64,000 bases of DNA. Origin: Sciurus carolinensis (lineage: Eukaryota; Chordata; Mammalia; Rodentia; Sciuridae). Both the position numbers and the translations under genes were made by a program. The stretch is from NCBI RefSeq assembly GCF_902686445.1, contig NC_062227.1, forward strand, positions 28,264,777 to 28,328,776, read 5' to 3'. The notes beneath the pieces are model-generated. The model saw only the letters and a list, made by a program, of their open reading frames with translations, did not search any database and was not told the origin of the DNA. Within the stretch, counting starts at the first letter, position 1. Every line of letters starts with the position of its first letter. Positions 34,228-47,867 of the stretch are shown in pieces.

Positions 34228-36886
34228 GGTGGGGAGGAAAAGATATATCACAGTAGAGTGCAAAATGTATTAATTTTGAAGATGAAACTTCTCTGAAGTC
34301 TCAATGATCTTTGAGTCACTTCAAGCCATGTCTCTGATCTTAGGAGACACCCTCCCTGCTTTTTCTGTGTTCCTAGAAAGACCTGTTTGCATTTGATTGT
34401 TCATTCACAGTTCAATGGAATAGCCACTAGCTGTACTGTTCAGTTTTGGAATTGTGTGATAATGTTATGAAACACTGGAAATTAAGTAAACTGTATAGGC
34501 ATTATCCATGAAGCAGTTAAATTACAATGTTTGAAAAATCTGAGGAATTTTCTCTTAGTGTTGAATAAAAGACAATTAGTCCCTTTTGGGTTGTTTTCTT
34601 AAACAGTGAATTATCCATATAGAAGAAGAAATATTTCATATATTTTAAATGAAACATATGGTAAAGATTATGACATTCTTTGTAACTGTGACTTTTAAAA
34701 TATTTTCATCATGATTTTTTTACTAATCAGAATGTGATTTCCTCACATCTTCATTGGTAATCCAGGAGAAAGACGTTGCTATTTCACAATATGACCACTG
34801 GGTGGAGTGCACTTTTTGTGTTCCGTGGTTAAAGTATTTTTATTGAACCAATTTAGCACAACTTCACATAAGCAAAGTTTAAATAAGAAAGTTTAAATAA
34901 ATCCTTAAACTTTCTTAAAAACCCCTTTATATCTAGTCTCATATTTACAGGATAAGGAGTGGGAAAAACAGAAACAAAGATGTATATTTTACTTAGCACC
35001 ATTATCACTTGTGGAATCTGAACAAGATTCTGATTCTTCTGAGTTGTACTTTAGATTTGTTTTTCTAAACAAAGATTTTTGTTTGCAACGTTTAAGTCTT
35101 TGAAGAAGACTCCCAATTTCTGCCCACTATTTTTTTAAGATCATTGAAGATGTGATGCAAAAGTTAGGAAAAAGTTATTTTTCTCAGTATTCAGTTCTTT
35201 TATTTCAGCTAGTTTTTAATTTAGCTTTCAGAAAGGTTTTAAAATGGTTTTTCCTTGAAAAATCATAATGATGGTTGAAAATTGTTAATTGTGACTTTAA
35301 CATTTTTTGACTAAGGTGGAGAACAGGAACCAGAATTCTGGGTTCCAACCTTGGAGGTCAGGGTGATGCTTAGGTCACCATAGGGAGAAACTGTAGGTGT
35401 GTGCCTGGTGGCAACGTAGATGTCTAGAAAATGAGCTCACTTCTGAAGGTGCGTGGTACGTGCCCCCTTGCAGTGAGGACATTCTGTGAGTCATCCAAAA
35501 CAGTAACACAATACCAAGATGGGCAGAAACCTGGAGGTTGTTTGTTGTGTAAGTGGCCTTTGAAGTGAACATTGACCAAACAGTTCATACCCACTGATCT
35601 TTGCCCTGCTTGTATTTTCACCTGCTTGCTCTCAGCCCTTCTGACTTTCCACCATTCTTGCTTTCCATGGCATATACTCTCTGAACCTGGCAAAATGGTG
35701 GGAGCAGGGGGGTCATTAAACCAGAAATTGGGATTGTTGTTTGAGTATATTTACCAAAGAAGTGAGTTACCTCTTCTGGTTCTTGATTTCCTCATGTTTA
35801 AAATAGATAAGGATAAGGTTTTTCTTTTTCCTATCCATCTATCCTCCTTCTTAAGTTTTCCCTTCTGTTATCACTCTGTGTTTTCTTATCTCTCTCTCCC
35901 ACATTTTATTCCCTCTGTCCACGCCCCCAACCCAACATTTCCTTTTATCCCCTTTTATCTTGTTAGGTCATTTCTCCTTAATATCCCTTTTTTGTTTTCT
36001 CCTACTCATCCCTCCTGTCCTCTCATTTCTCCTTTAACTTTTTTCCCTACTGGCAGCACCCCGAGAGGTTTTTATGACTGCCCTCTGTCGTTGGGGATCT
36101 GAAACTGTAGCAGGTCATGGAGGAAGTATTTAAATTTCTATAAATGGCATTTTATTTAAACCATAAAAACCCTACCACTTCTCTTTTGAAAAGAGAAATT
36201 TTTGTATGTGATGTGTACCAAGTTAGACCACAAGTGAATGTGGATACCTCAGTATACTCCAGACTCACTTTAGGGTTTGGTAGACCAGATAGCAAGCAGG
36301 AAAATATGGTGAATGAACACAAGTTTTCTTAACTTTGGTGAAATTGTTTTTTAATTCTGCCACTTAATTTTTTGTTATATTAACTATCACCATTTAAATT
36401 AAGCATTACTGCCCCCCACCCCCCTTCTTGGTCAAACACTTGGCAATTTTGTCCTTTTGTGAAATTTAAAGACAGAAATAGAGGTTTAATGTGAAGCTCA
36501 TTAAATGTATGCAGATCAGGTAGTACATTGTTGATGATTTAATTATTTTTATGGAACGATAAAAATTCTTTTGTCTTCTGTTCTTTGTTAAGTAAAATTT
36601 TGCCTGAATGTCTTTCCTTGACCCTTTGCCCTCAAGATAGTCTCAGGACCCTACAGCAGACTTGTCCAGTAGAAATAATGAGCTACATGTATAATTTAAA
36701 TTTTCTATTAGTCACATCTGAAAAACTTTTTAAAGTAGAAAAAAAGATAAAATTAACTATAATAATTTATTTAATTGTATATATCCAGAATGCTCTCATT
36801 TCAACACTTAATATGTATGAAAAGTATGAGATTATTTCACATTCGTTTTTTCGTACTAAGTCTTCAGAATCCAGGAGGCATTTCTT

Positions 36887-36898
36887 TCTTTTCTTTTC

Positions 36899-36931
<33 letters not shown>

Positions 36932-37001
36932 GGCAATGCTGAAGATTGAACCCAGGGCCTTGTGCAACAAGCACTCTACCAACTGAGCTATATCCCCAGC
37001 G
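36887..37001 (-). mobile_element. ID SINE, tRNA-like subtype, with (TTTTC)n tail
   Basis: AAGATTGAACCCAGGGCC and ACTGAGCTATATCCCCAGC after a TTTTC repeat. Flanked by GGAGGCATTTCTT at 36,874-36,886 and 37,002-37,014. Confidence 0.9.
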
Positions 37002-40000
37002 GGAGGCATTTCTTATTAGAATGCTTTGCAATTGGTACTAACCAGCTTGCAAGTGCTCAGTAACCATGTGGCTAATGGTTATTTGTAATGAACAGTACAG
37101 TCTAGAAAATGGCTTGAATAACATTTTAATTTAAAAATCTAATGTATTTTGTGTGTATTAGGTGTCTTAGGTTTTTAGAAACATTCCATTGAAGTTACTT
37201 TCTGAGAGCTGGCATAATGGGAATATTCTTTAAATGTTGCATTGTCATACTCTTGAAGTCTAATAAATTTTGTTATTTACAGTACTGAGCAGGATATTTC
37301 CCAGAATTGTAAAAAATATGGGTCATGCCAGTATGTCATAAAAATAATTGGTAGTTGGACTCTACAAAGCATATATAATGACTCATTAATGTTCAAAAAA
37401 AGGTGATTTTCCTTACATGATAAATTTATGTAAGGTTACTTCTCTGTGTACAAATGTTTTTATTTCTAAAAATGAGGATATGATTGGTTTAAGGAATCAT
37501 TAACTCAATCCCTGTTCACTGTGATGGGAGCTGCAGTGACCATCATGTGATTGGGCAGGACTTGGTACCTATCAGTGTAAACACATGGCACAGCCTGTCC
37601 CATGCCCTTGCTTATCTCCTTTGGAGAGAAGGGGTTGAGGTATTTTGAGCAAATCTCATTGGTAAAGTTGTGTATGCATTGCTTTTTTTTTTTTTAAGAA
37701 CCATTTCCTTTCAGTTTTAACCATATCCCTGTGTCTGTAAGCAGTTAACCCTCCTTCTGTCAGCAGAACAGCTTTCTGTTTTGATGATACCTTCATTTTT
37801 GTAAAAAGGCATGCTTGATAAGCTTCTTCAATTTTAAGATGTTTTACTTAGAAGATGATAGTGAAGATGAGGAGAAGGTTCACAAAGGCTTATTAAGTAA
37901 AACTCAAGCTCTTTACCATGGGAAGTCCCCTCCTGGTATCCTGGTGAGTTTCATCTAGCCTCACCCTGCTCCCTTGCTTAGGTGGTCAATCTGGGTAGAA
38001 CTGAGAAGATAGGAGGGCACTCACCAAGCAGAGGTGACCAATGCCCTTTCTTTGGAAACAGTAATATTGTAGTGAATTTTACTAGCTTTTAAATGTATGT
38101 TGAACAAGAATTTTTGTCTACATGCCTTCCCACACTGGCTCTCTGCTATCTTTCTACCTTTTTCTATTTTTTTGTTATTTTAACAAATAGTAACCTTCTG
38201 CCTAGGAAAGAAGTGAAGTTTCTTCAAATAGAACTTTTTAATGTGGTTTCAAAACAGTGTATTTGGTTTCACATTCCCTTTGCTTCTTAATGTAATAATT
38301 GAGGTATAAAAAAACTTAAAATTTTTATGGTTTTTATTGTCCTAGCCAAAATCTTTTTGAAAGCTGACCTAATATTTGGAAACTGGCATTTTATTTGGAT
38401 GTATGGCAAAAAAAAAAAAAGAGGGAATGTAGCCTTTTTTCCTCTGTGATTGTAAGCAAGAAAATTTTGTAAGCTTGAAATATGTGGGGAAAATACAAAT
38501 AGAATTTTTTAAACCTAGAGTGTTCTTTTGTTACAGGAAGTAAAATATAGCATGTTATATATGAGTTTAATGTGAAATTCAGTCTTCATAAAGGAAACAA
38601 TTTGGTGACTAAAGGACAATATAACTCTACCTGTGGAGTCTTTTCCTTTAAAAATAATAGGAAGCAAATGCTTAATTTAAAGGTACTTTTTAGAAAATGA
38701 ATGATGAATATTTTTATGAAAGCAAACATAAAATCAAAACAAAAAATTGATAATTTCTAAAATCTGGTTCAAAATCTGCTCAGTTTTAGTTTTAAATGTT
38801 ATCACATTTTGTGTGCTTTTTGCTTTCGGATCTGTAGGCATAGGTGTATTTGTTCAGACCTCCCCAATGCTAATAGAAATAAGTAGAATATGAATGGAAA
38901 GCTTTTAAAATCTTCATTGTAATATAGAGTTTATGTATGTGTATGGGTTCAGTCACATTTGTTGCCAAGGTCAGAATGGAGGAAAGTGAACACACCTGAT
39001 CTTAAATTCATAAGCACCAACACACACACAAGTAGTCCATCAAAGGAAGAAGTTCTTAGACTTATTGCTGTGGGTGTTGTTCAGAGGAAGGTCAGGGTTG
39101 TTTGCTTAGGCTGCATTTTATTAACAATTCCCTTTATGTCACTGTTAGAACATTAACATCCCATGAGTCACCTCCCTACCCAAGAGAAATAGGAATTTTC
39201 TGAATGACTAGTGTTTAGGATACTAGATTTGATAACTGCTTAATAAACTGTAATGATTATAGAGGAGTTTGGCTTTACACTCTGGGTGTGTGTGTGTAGT
39301 TAATGGGTATGTGTGAAGAGAGGGAGAATCTTGGTTTCCAAACTTTTGTGACCTAGACTTCTCTTAGAAGTCACTTGTTGTTGGGTTTCTTGGGTTTTGT
39401 TTGTTTCCTGTGCACAGTTCTTATTGGAAGGAAATAGTTACATTTTTGAAGGACCATTTCTTCATGGCTTTAGGTATTTGGAGTGTGTACATACCATTTT
39501 TTAAACCATGAGATTATTTCTGTACCTTATAAAAAGTTGGGAATTAAAAAAAAAACTTTTTTTCTTAAAGTGAAGGGAAATCTTAGAAAATCAAAATATA
39601 TCTCCTGTTTAGAGTCAGGCTTGTAGAGGCCTTCTGGCTGTTCTTATTAGGGATAACCCTGGACAGACAGAAGTTGCCCAGATGGGGAAATGAGACTTGA
39701 CCTGGGGTCTTTACATTCTCTTGGGTTTTCAGCTTTGGGGGACTCCAGGAAGCCCTGGGGGCAGTGCTCCTCCTTTCTCTCAGCTCTTTATCTTTTTGGT
39801 TGACTCAAAAAAAACAAAACAAACAAAAAAACCCTGCAGCAGGGCTTGTGATGTAAGGCAGAGTGGCAAGTTAGGAGTCTCAATCCACCTGGGCTTTGGT
39901 GAGGTGAGGAAGCCCCAGCCTTAGCACATTGTCATTGCTTATTGCTACCAGAAATTATGAAACAACACTATGTGAACAACTAAAACTAATCATGTTTCTC

Positions 40001-40756
40001 TAGTCTAGCATGGATAATGACCACAAAAATAATTAAATAATTGAGCTTTTCAGTTCCTTACAAGTAATGCTATTAAACTTAACAGTCTTGTAATTGACCA
40101 TAGAAGTGAACTAACCAGAGTTCTGAAGTCCTGGAACAAGGGACTAAGGTAAAAATTTCTTCCTCCTTTCCTGGATACGAGAAAGTTTCACAAAAATTTT
40201 TGAGATAAACATTTTCAGGGTTCCATTTGCAAAATCATCTTTTAGCTCTCATTCTCCCCAGCCAACACCCATAATGAGCTTTGAATTATGCCTTTCCTCT
40301 TCCTTCCCCAGCTCCTTTACACTTAAGAGGACTGCTGGGTGTTTATGCTTTGGCCATCTAGCTGTGAGTGGGTGCTGAATCCCTGATTCCGGAACACACA
40401 GGTGTGCTCTGGTAGTATCTCTAGCCAAGTGACAGTGTGAACTGAAAATTTAAAGGCATGGTAAGAGTAGCACAAGGACTGAGTAGCACAAGGTTGGGAT
40501 ATCACTAATTAGGTAGTTTTGAGGAATAAGTTTTTTAAAACTGATCCACACATGAACTCAGGAGTTTGAGAGAGAGTAGTTTTGGAATTGTGGCCATGAA
40601 TACATTTAGGCTATTTGAAAATTTTTCATTTTTAAATTATGCTCTCATCTGTTCTCTTTAAGGAAAAATTTAGAGAGAAACTTACAATTAAAATGCATGC
40701 ACACAGCTGCCTCCATAGGACTATATAGCGTATGGCTAAATCTTTGGAGGGAGAGG

Positions 40757-40937
40757 TATGGATATACCGGGGGTTGACTACAGGGTGCATCTACCACCAA
40801 GCAACAGTTCTATCCCTTTTTATTGTTTTGAGACAGGGTTTCCCTGAATTGCTGAGGTTTGCCTCAAACTTTTAATCTTCCTTCCTCAACTTCCTAAGTA
40901 GCTGGGATTAAATTAGGTGTATATCATTCACCTGGCT
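40757..40937 (-). mobile_element. B1-dID SINE, degraded
   Basis: TTTTGAGACAGGGTTTCCCT, AAGTAGCTGGGATTA; the ID part is poorly kept. Confidence 0.65.
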
Positions 40938-41024
40938 ACACCTGTTAATTTGAAAAGCAAAATTCTCTTCATTCTACAAATATTTATTGTGTTGCAGCTG
41001 AGTTCTGTAGATGCTTACTCCCTA

Positions 41025-41118
41025 CCCCTCTTGTTGCTATAGATTGAACCCAGGGTCTCGTGCATCTCTCACCTGCTAGGCAAGTACTTTGCTAGTGAGC
41101 TACATCTACCCAGCCCCT
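41025..41118 (-). mobile_element. ID SINE
   Basis: AGATTGAACCCAGGGTCTCG, CTGCTAGGCAAGTAC, ACCCAGCCCC. Confidence 0.75.
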
Positions 41119-41984
41119 AACTTTTCTTTATTTGCATTTACTAGTATGTCTGAATCATTTGCTGGTCTGGGTTTGTAAACCCAGAAGAGATTTGAAGAGA
41201 TTTCCAGCAAATGGCCATATAGTTACTACTGGTTTTCGTGTGCCTTGGCTATTTGGTCCTGATGTATATACTTACAGTTTTCTGAGCTCTTTCACTGAAG
41301 TGGTTAGAGTGCCAGGGTGAGCCCCAGTGTTGTGATGTGATTCAGGTGCAGGTTAGTCAGCTTTGTGCCTCATAATCCCATCACTGTGCTTTGTTATGTC
41401 CCGAGAAGTCAGGCTACTGGCCTGGTCTAGAAGAGTTGAACATGACTCTAAAGGGTTTAAATAAAAATCTCACCCTTCTAAGGAAACACTGATTTTTAAA
41501 CCATTTATGAGTAACATTCGTATCTTAGATATTAAGTATTTAAAACCAATCCAGTTCTGGAGAAAAATTATAGACATACATTCAGGAATAGTTTGTGTGT
41601 TTCCATTTTTAAAAAAATCTCATTGAAAGTAAAATAATTATTAAGTGAATCTTTTTAACTCTGATTATGTGTAGAGCTCTGTGTACCTTTGGTATACTAT
41701 CTTAAGGTTACCTTCTGTCTCTGTGGAAGGGATCTTCATTAGAAATCTCCTTGAAGTGAGACCCAGGAAAATAGGGAGAGTTGTGTAACATCCCTAGAAT
41801 GTTATCACATGCTCAGATTTACCTGAACTCTACTTGAATTGTAAATAAGAGAGGCTCTCTTAGCTAGGTCAAGGGGCATATTTAAATTATAGAAGTCATT
41901 TCTCACCTTTATTTCTCTTATATTCTAACAAAGCATGAAATGTAGCCATTATAGACTGATATTCAGTCGTGAAATTGGAATCAT

Positions 41985-42111
41985 CAGACTAAGGCAGAAG
42001 GATCACAAGTTTGAGACCAGCTTGAGTAATTTAGCAAGACTGTCTCAATTTTTTGAAAAAATTTAAAAAGTCTGGGGATATAGCTTGGTGGTAGAGTACC
42101 CCCGTTCCGAG
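41985..42111 (+). mobile_element. B1-dID SINE, 5' truncated
   Basis: AAGGCAGAAGGATCACAAGT, GTCTGGGGATATAGCTTGG, followed by short CA repeats. Confidence 0.75.
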
Positions 42112-42169
42112 TAACACACACATACATACACACAGAGCTAGAAAATCAGCTTTTCAGAAATATATCTAA

Positions 42170-42590
42170 ACAATATTCCTAAGTGTACACCCAAATAAAA
42201 CTATGTTCACTCAAAAGTCTGTGTGTAAATGTTTTGCTACCTTTATTTGTGATTGCCAAGAATTGGGAACAGTCAATCCACATGTCTTCCAACTGGTAAA
42301 TAAACTTTGGTAAGTCCATTGGATGGGGTACTACTTAATAACAAGGAACAAACTACTGGTACATATAACAATATTAATTACTCTCAGATGTGTTAAGTGA
42401 AAGAAACCAAATTTCAGAGGTACATCCTGTATGGTTCCATTTGTATCATTCTGGAGAAGATACTTAGACTAGGGACAAGATTAACTTCAGAGGGGCTTTG
42501 GTGGCTTGAGGGGATCTAATTGTTCACTTATGGCAATGGTTACCTGATAGTGTGGTTAAAACTAATAGAACTATACAAAAGGGTTATGAA
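42170..42590 (+). mobile_element. Old L1 3' end, degraded
   Basis: GTGATTGCCAAGAATTGGGA, AATAAACTTTGGTAAGTCC and the AAGTGAAAGAAACCAAATTT stretch follow the order of an old L1 ORF2 C-terminus and 3' UTR. Frame destroyed. Confidence 0.65.
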
Positions 42591-43885
42591 ATATATTCAA
42601 GTCTGTTTTGAATAGTTCAAGGTACAGCTATTTGAAATCTTCAAATGGCATTTCATAGAGTCAGCATAAACATTTTGGTAGGATTTTTATATGCTGATAG
42701 GTATAATTATTCCACAGGTTGGCTTATGTAATAGTTTAATCTTTCATGATTAATTATAAACTCAAAATGTTTCCTAATGATTTTATTTCTTAAATTTCTC
42801 TGTAACCATCAGCCAGGTTAAATGGTTCCTGTGACATTTGTCACTTAATATATCCAGAGGTCAAAACTGGGCATATTTTTGCTAAGATGAAATAGATGAA
42901 ATAGATGAGAACTAAATTATCAGAAAACTTTATTGTTATCCTACAGTTAAGAAAATGAGGGGAGAAGCAATATAAAGAAATGTGGGAAGGGAAACCCTTT
43001 AGTTTTATAGAGCTGTGAGAGTTGGAAACAAGCTTCATCATATGTCAAGTGAGAGTTGAGGAAAGAAGTTGAGACCTACCTCTCTCCTATCATGCTTCTT
43101 GCCATATTAGGATCTACTCAGGCAACAATACTTCTATCGTCATTTTGAAAGTTAAAAATGTGTTAACATAGATTTTCTTGCTCTATACCAAATTCTGTTG
43201 CTGAAGAAAATGAATACTCTGGCAATTGCTGAGTGTTAAGAAAATTAAAACTATTGTGACTAGCAGTGTTCCTTGAAGGCTAAACCGTATAGAATTGTAA
43301 TGTTGGATATTTTCATGAAAGTAACATGACTAGTAGAAAATGGATGACCTGACTTGTTCTCTTTCACTCTTGTAGTCATCTTTGGTCCTGGTGATTACTG
43401 TCACCTTGTCTGCCTCAGCTGTCTCCACCACACTTACTTCCTTTGATAGACCAGTAGTCTTTTTTCTGCCCAAAGCCACTGCCAGGCTGTTCAGGGTTCT
43501 TCAGAATGATGTGCACGTATGTCTTCTGTTTTCACAGGGATATTTTTAGACTTAACCATCCTGAGGTGGATAGATGTCTTTTCACCCATATAGACTAGAT
43601 TTATGCAAGCTTTCCTTGGTAAGGTCCTTATTGGCATTTGGAGAGAAGCATTGGTTTCTGAATGTAAGCAATGTTTATGGGGCTTAAGGTTGACCTCCAC
43701 CATGATTTTTTTTTTTTTTTTAATGTGTGGTGTTATGTTTGTGTGTGTCTTCATTTACCTCTGAATTTCACTGTTTGATTCAGTGAGACAAAACTCTGTA
43801 ATCCTCCCTCTCTGCTGATTCCCTTCATTAGATCTAGCATGCATGCATGCATTCGTTCATCCATAGATCCAAAAATAATCAGAAC

Positions 43886-43993
43886 TCGGCATATGCAGGC
43901 TTAGCAGTAGAGTGCTTACCTATCACGTGTGAGGTCCTGGGTTTGAACCCCAGCATGGCAAAAACAAACAAACAAAAATAACAACAACAATTC
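43886..43993 (+). mobile_element. ID SINE
   Basis: TTAGCAGTAGAGTGCTTACC, GGGTTTGAACCCCAGCA, A-rich tail with CAAA repeats. Confidence 0.8.
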
Positions 43994-44576
43994 TACAATG
44001 GGTAGTCACTATGCCAGGTTTAGGGAAGGTAAGGAAGCATGCAGCACTTCCCCGTCTTTGTTAGAAGAGTTTGGAAGTGGGCTAAACAGATTGATGCAGT
44101 GTGATAGGTGCTGTGGTAAGGAGAGAACAGGCGCTGTGGATGCCACAGACTTCTTGTCAGCTTCTTTCTTTATTGTCAGATTTTGAACCCTTGATTTTAT
44201 TTTCCATTGTTCTCTTAGGATACACAGTCTATTGTGGATTTTTCCATCTGATCCGTTTTCTCTTTTTCCATGAAATCTGAAACATATTTACTCCTGAGAA
44301 GGAAATTCATGTTGGATTTTGAAGGGTTGTCCTGAAAATTATTGGGCAAGTGACAGGGTTGGAAAAAAGGGGAAGTTAATGGTTTTTAAGTGAAATAGTG
44401 ATGCTATAGTTCTTCCTTTAGTTGTACCTGCCAAAAAACTGAAGCACATAGTTGAGTGAAGCGTGGAGCCACCAACTTAGTAAAGATCATAGATTGCTGT
44501 AGTGGCAAAAATGTCTTGCCTTATTTGAATGTTACTCAACCCAACATAATTATTCATCCATTTTGTGAATAGTGAA

Positions 44577-44966
44577 TGTTATGTTTTGGATGTGAGGTAT
44601 CCCCGAAAGCTCACATTTGAAACAATGCAAGAAGGTTCAGAGGAGAAATGGTTGGGTTGTGAGTCTTAATCCAATCAGTAATTTTAATCCCCTGATAGGG
44701 ATTAACTGAGTGGTAACCAAAGTAGTAGGGTGTGGCTTTGGATATACATTTGTATCTGTTGAGTGGAAACTATGCTTCCTGATGATGTGAGTTGCTTCCC
44801 TCTACTACACTCTTCTACCATGATGTTCAGCCTTACCTTGAGCCCTGAGGAATGGAGCCAGCTGTCTGTGGATTGAGACCTCTAAAACTGTGAGCCCTCA
44901 AACTTTTCCTCCTTATGTTCTGGTCAGATCCTTTTAGTCACAGCAGCAACAGAACCAACTAAAACA
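44577..44966 (+). mobile_element. Solo LTR, MaLR-like, 390 bp (same family as 7,846)
   Basis: Begins TGTTATGTTTTGGATG, ends TAAAACA, and is flanked by a perfect 5-bp duplication GTGAA (44,572-44,576 and 44,967-44,971). Aligns along its length with the copy at 7,846-8,269 with small indels. No internal genes. Confidence 0.85.
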
Positions 44967-45249
44967 GTGAATATGGCAAAATCATCATAGAGATGTGACT
45001 CTTGAACAGTAATCTATGCTTCCCTACAGCCATAAAAAATATGTTATGACAGATCCAAAATATGAATTTATCAACTTGTCAATCTTGAAAACTAAGTTTA
45101 ATGTCAGCCTCATGTCTTCTCATTAAGGGGGAGGAAAGTTTTTTTTAAAAAGTAAGCAGATTAAGTAAGTAGAAGGCATTTTCAGTTCCAGTGAGTTACA
45201 TTTGATCTATTTTCTTACTCATTTTGCCAGGGTGATCCCTCTTCTCCCA

Positions 45250-45449
45250 CACCGGTACTGGGAATTGAACCCAGGGCCTCACATATTCTAGGCAAGCCCT
45301 GTATCACTGAACTACGTCCTTGGCCCTTTATAGAATTTTATCTTAAGACAGTTCTTGCTAAATTTCTGAGATTGGCCTCAGACTTGCATTCTCCTGCCTC
45401 AACCTTCCAAGTAGCTAGGATTGCAGACGTGTACTACCATGCCATGCTC
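45250..45449 (-). mobile_element. B1-dID SINE
   Basis: GGTACTGGGAATTGAACCCA, GCTAAATTTCTGAGATTGGC, AAGTAGCTAGGATTGCAGAC. Confidence 0.8.
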
Positions 45450-45967
45450 CAGAGTAATTTTTGAGGGAGCATGATAGAGAGTTCAAGATAGGTTTATCAA
45501 GTATCAGTGTTGGCCTTTCTATTTAAGTTCTTTGTTGACAGTCATCAGAAATGGACTTTGAACACCCCCATCTAACAAACTTATGACTGGCGGCTTATTC
45601 AGAGAGACAAAAAGGGCAAAAACCAGAGCTGCTTTTAATCTCAAAGTTTCTATCTGGCAGGTCTTCTGCTTCCCAACTCATTTGGCTCAGTCCTACCATT
45701 GTCTGGTTACTGGGGTTCTCTATATACATTTTTGGAATGTCTTTTTGGCCCAGTTTAAGTCAGATGTCTCCCTACGCCTGTCAGCTAGCTGATGCCAAGG
45801 CCCAGTTCTCATATTGCAGACGGTAGTTCCTTCAGACTCTTCCCAGTGTTCAAAGTGGGCAGGTGTTGGGGAGGAGACCTGAGAGATGAAATCGTTGTAA
45901 TGTAGGGAAATCTGTTTTTACTTTCTAACCTAACCATTGCATCATGTCCGTTTAAACTCCTAAACAA

Positions 45968-46097
45968 AGGGCTGGGGCTGTAATCATTAGTAAAGCACAT
46001 GCCTCAAACATGTGGGGCATTGGATTCAATCCTCAGCACCACATTAAAAAAATAAAGATATTGTGTCCATCTACATTAAAAAAAAAAAAAAAAAAAC
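45968..46097 (+). mobile_element. ID SINE
   Basis: GGGCTGGGGCTGTAATC, GGATTCAATCCTCAGCACC, long A tail. Confidence 0.85.
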
Positions 46098-46384
46098 CTC
46101 CCAAGCAACAACATCAAGTCGTGAAATTCCCTTTTTGTGTACTCTGAAAGTTGATGTTTAATGGCATCAGCTTGTAATTGTGGACTCCTAGAAAAGCAGT
46201 CCTAGAATCCAGGTTTCATAAAGTTTTCAGGTCAGCCCCACACGACATTGCAGTATTATAAATTCAAGATCTGTTGAGATCAGAAGTTGAAGTCAGAGTA
46301 TACTTAGAGGATAGGGTATATACTTCAACACTTTAAAAACTTGATTTTTTCAATAAGCTTAACCAGGATTGAGAGAGAAGTTCT

Positions 46385-46540
46385 CAAATAGTTCCCAAAC
46401 CTGGATGTTCATCAGAATCATAAATAACAGATTGGTTAAACCCTAATTCCTGCTTTATATATAGTGAGTCTGGCCTGGAACTTGGGAATCTTCATTCTGT
46501 CTCAGAGAGTGCAGGGACCACTCAGAAATATTAACTATAG
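46385..46540 (+). repeat. MER5-like DNA transposon remnant
   Basis: CCCAAACCTGGATGTTCATC, AGAATCATAAATAACAG and the AACTTGGGAATCTTCATT order recall MER5A of the hAT-Charlie group. Heavily diverged. Confidence 0.4.
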
Positions 46541-47102
46541 TATAGTCCTTGCCTCCCCATCCTCCACTTTACAGGGAAAAAAAAGGTTAGAAGTAAGCAT
46601 AAAAAGTTCTCTGTACCTTCAAACTATGGAGGCAATGAGATTGTTCTTTAGAGAGTCAGAGCTAATGATCTATAGGGAGTCTGACTAGAACCCCAAATCC
46701 TCCAAAGCATACCTCATCCTAGCTAAAGTTCATTCTCTTGGGAAGGAGTCCCAGCACCAGCTCAGAAAGATTTCCAAAATGCTCCTGTATTTCTTCTCTG
46801 AGAAAGACACAGGACAGCACCTAAAACTTGAAGCCTTCTTGGAGTCAGTTTTATGACAGACATATTTCAAAAGTAGTAAAAAGTAGCAAAAGCTCTTATT
46901 TTCACATGAAATAGTGCTTCACTCACCTAGCTCATCTTCATAATTAATAATTAAACTTAAAACTTTTTTAAGGAAATTTCTGGTTTTAAAAACTTAACCA
47001 GGATTATTTTTATGTACATAAAATTTTAGACTTGTAACGTTAAGTTCAATCTTAACAGGAAAGCTGATTCATTCACTTATTCATTCAACAGTAATTAGTG
47101 AA

Positions 47103-47288
47103 CCAGGTATGTGCCTCACTCCTATAATCCCAGCAATTTAGGAGACTGAGGCAGGAGGATCACAAGTTTGAGGCCAGCCTTGGCGTTTTAGTGAGACCCT
47201 GTCTCAAAATAAAAAGTAAAAAGAAATGGAGATATAGCTCAGTGGTAGAATAGTCCTGAATTCAATCCCCAGTACTACTAAAAAAAAT
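47103..47288 (+). mobile_element. B1-dID SINE
   Basis: CTATAATCCCAGCAATTTAG, GAGATATAGCTCAGTGGTAG; TTAGTGAA on both sides. Confidence 0.85.
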
Positions 47289-47780
47289 TTAGTGAATCCC
47301 AGTTCAGTTCTAGCTCTCTAGAAATTGGGCTGTGATCCTAACCACTTTTTCCTCTCCCTTGTCTACCCTCAGTCATCATCAGGTTTTATTGATTCTCAGT
47401 CCCATGTACCTCTTCTGCCTTTAGAGCTGGACCATTTCTTGGCTTGAATGTGTTCTGAGGTGTTCTCTGCTTTTAGCCTCCTCTCCTCCAGCTTATCTTT
47501 CCCATGTGATCTGATCAGATCAGAACCACCAATCACTTTCATTGCCCCTGGGATTAACTTACCTGGGGTACAAGTCCTTTACCTTTCAGATTTGAAATAA
47601 CTTTGTCACATGGTGTTCTCTCTGCTTGGAATGCCTGCCCAGAGCCTCCTTTATTAGCATATAAACCCCAGGCCTATTTCCAACCACTAACACAAATACT
47701 TTCTGCATCCCAAAGCATTCCTGTACTTCCCCAGGCAGATTTTTTTCTTCCCATTCTCTGGTCTAAGTCACTTAAATAAG

Positions 47781-47867
47781 GTACAGGGATATAGTTCAGT
47801 TGTAGAGTGCTTGCCTTAGATGCATGAGATGCTGGGTTAAATCCCTAGTAATGTCAAAAAAATAGAA
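47781..47867 (+). mobile_element. ID SINE, diverged
   Basis: GTACAGGGATATAGTTCAG, TAGAGTGCTTGCCTTAGATG, short A tail. Confidence 0.75.

Noticed and set aside
35572..36102. 176-codon + strand frame rich in Phe, Leu, Ser and Pro
   Set aside because: The sequence is a pyrimidine-rich intronic tract (CT runs), with no recognisable domain or flanking gene signals.
43491..43754. 87-codon minus-strand frame that looked like a possible processed pseudogene
   Set aside because: The A run lies at its 5' side rather than the 3' end, no known protein is recognised and no target-site duplication was seen.
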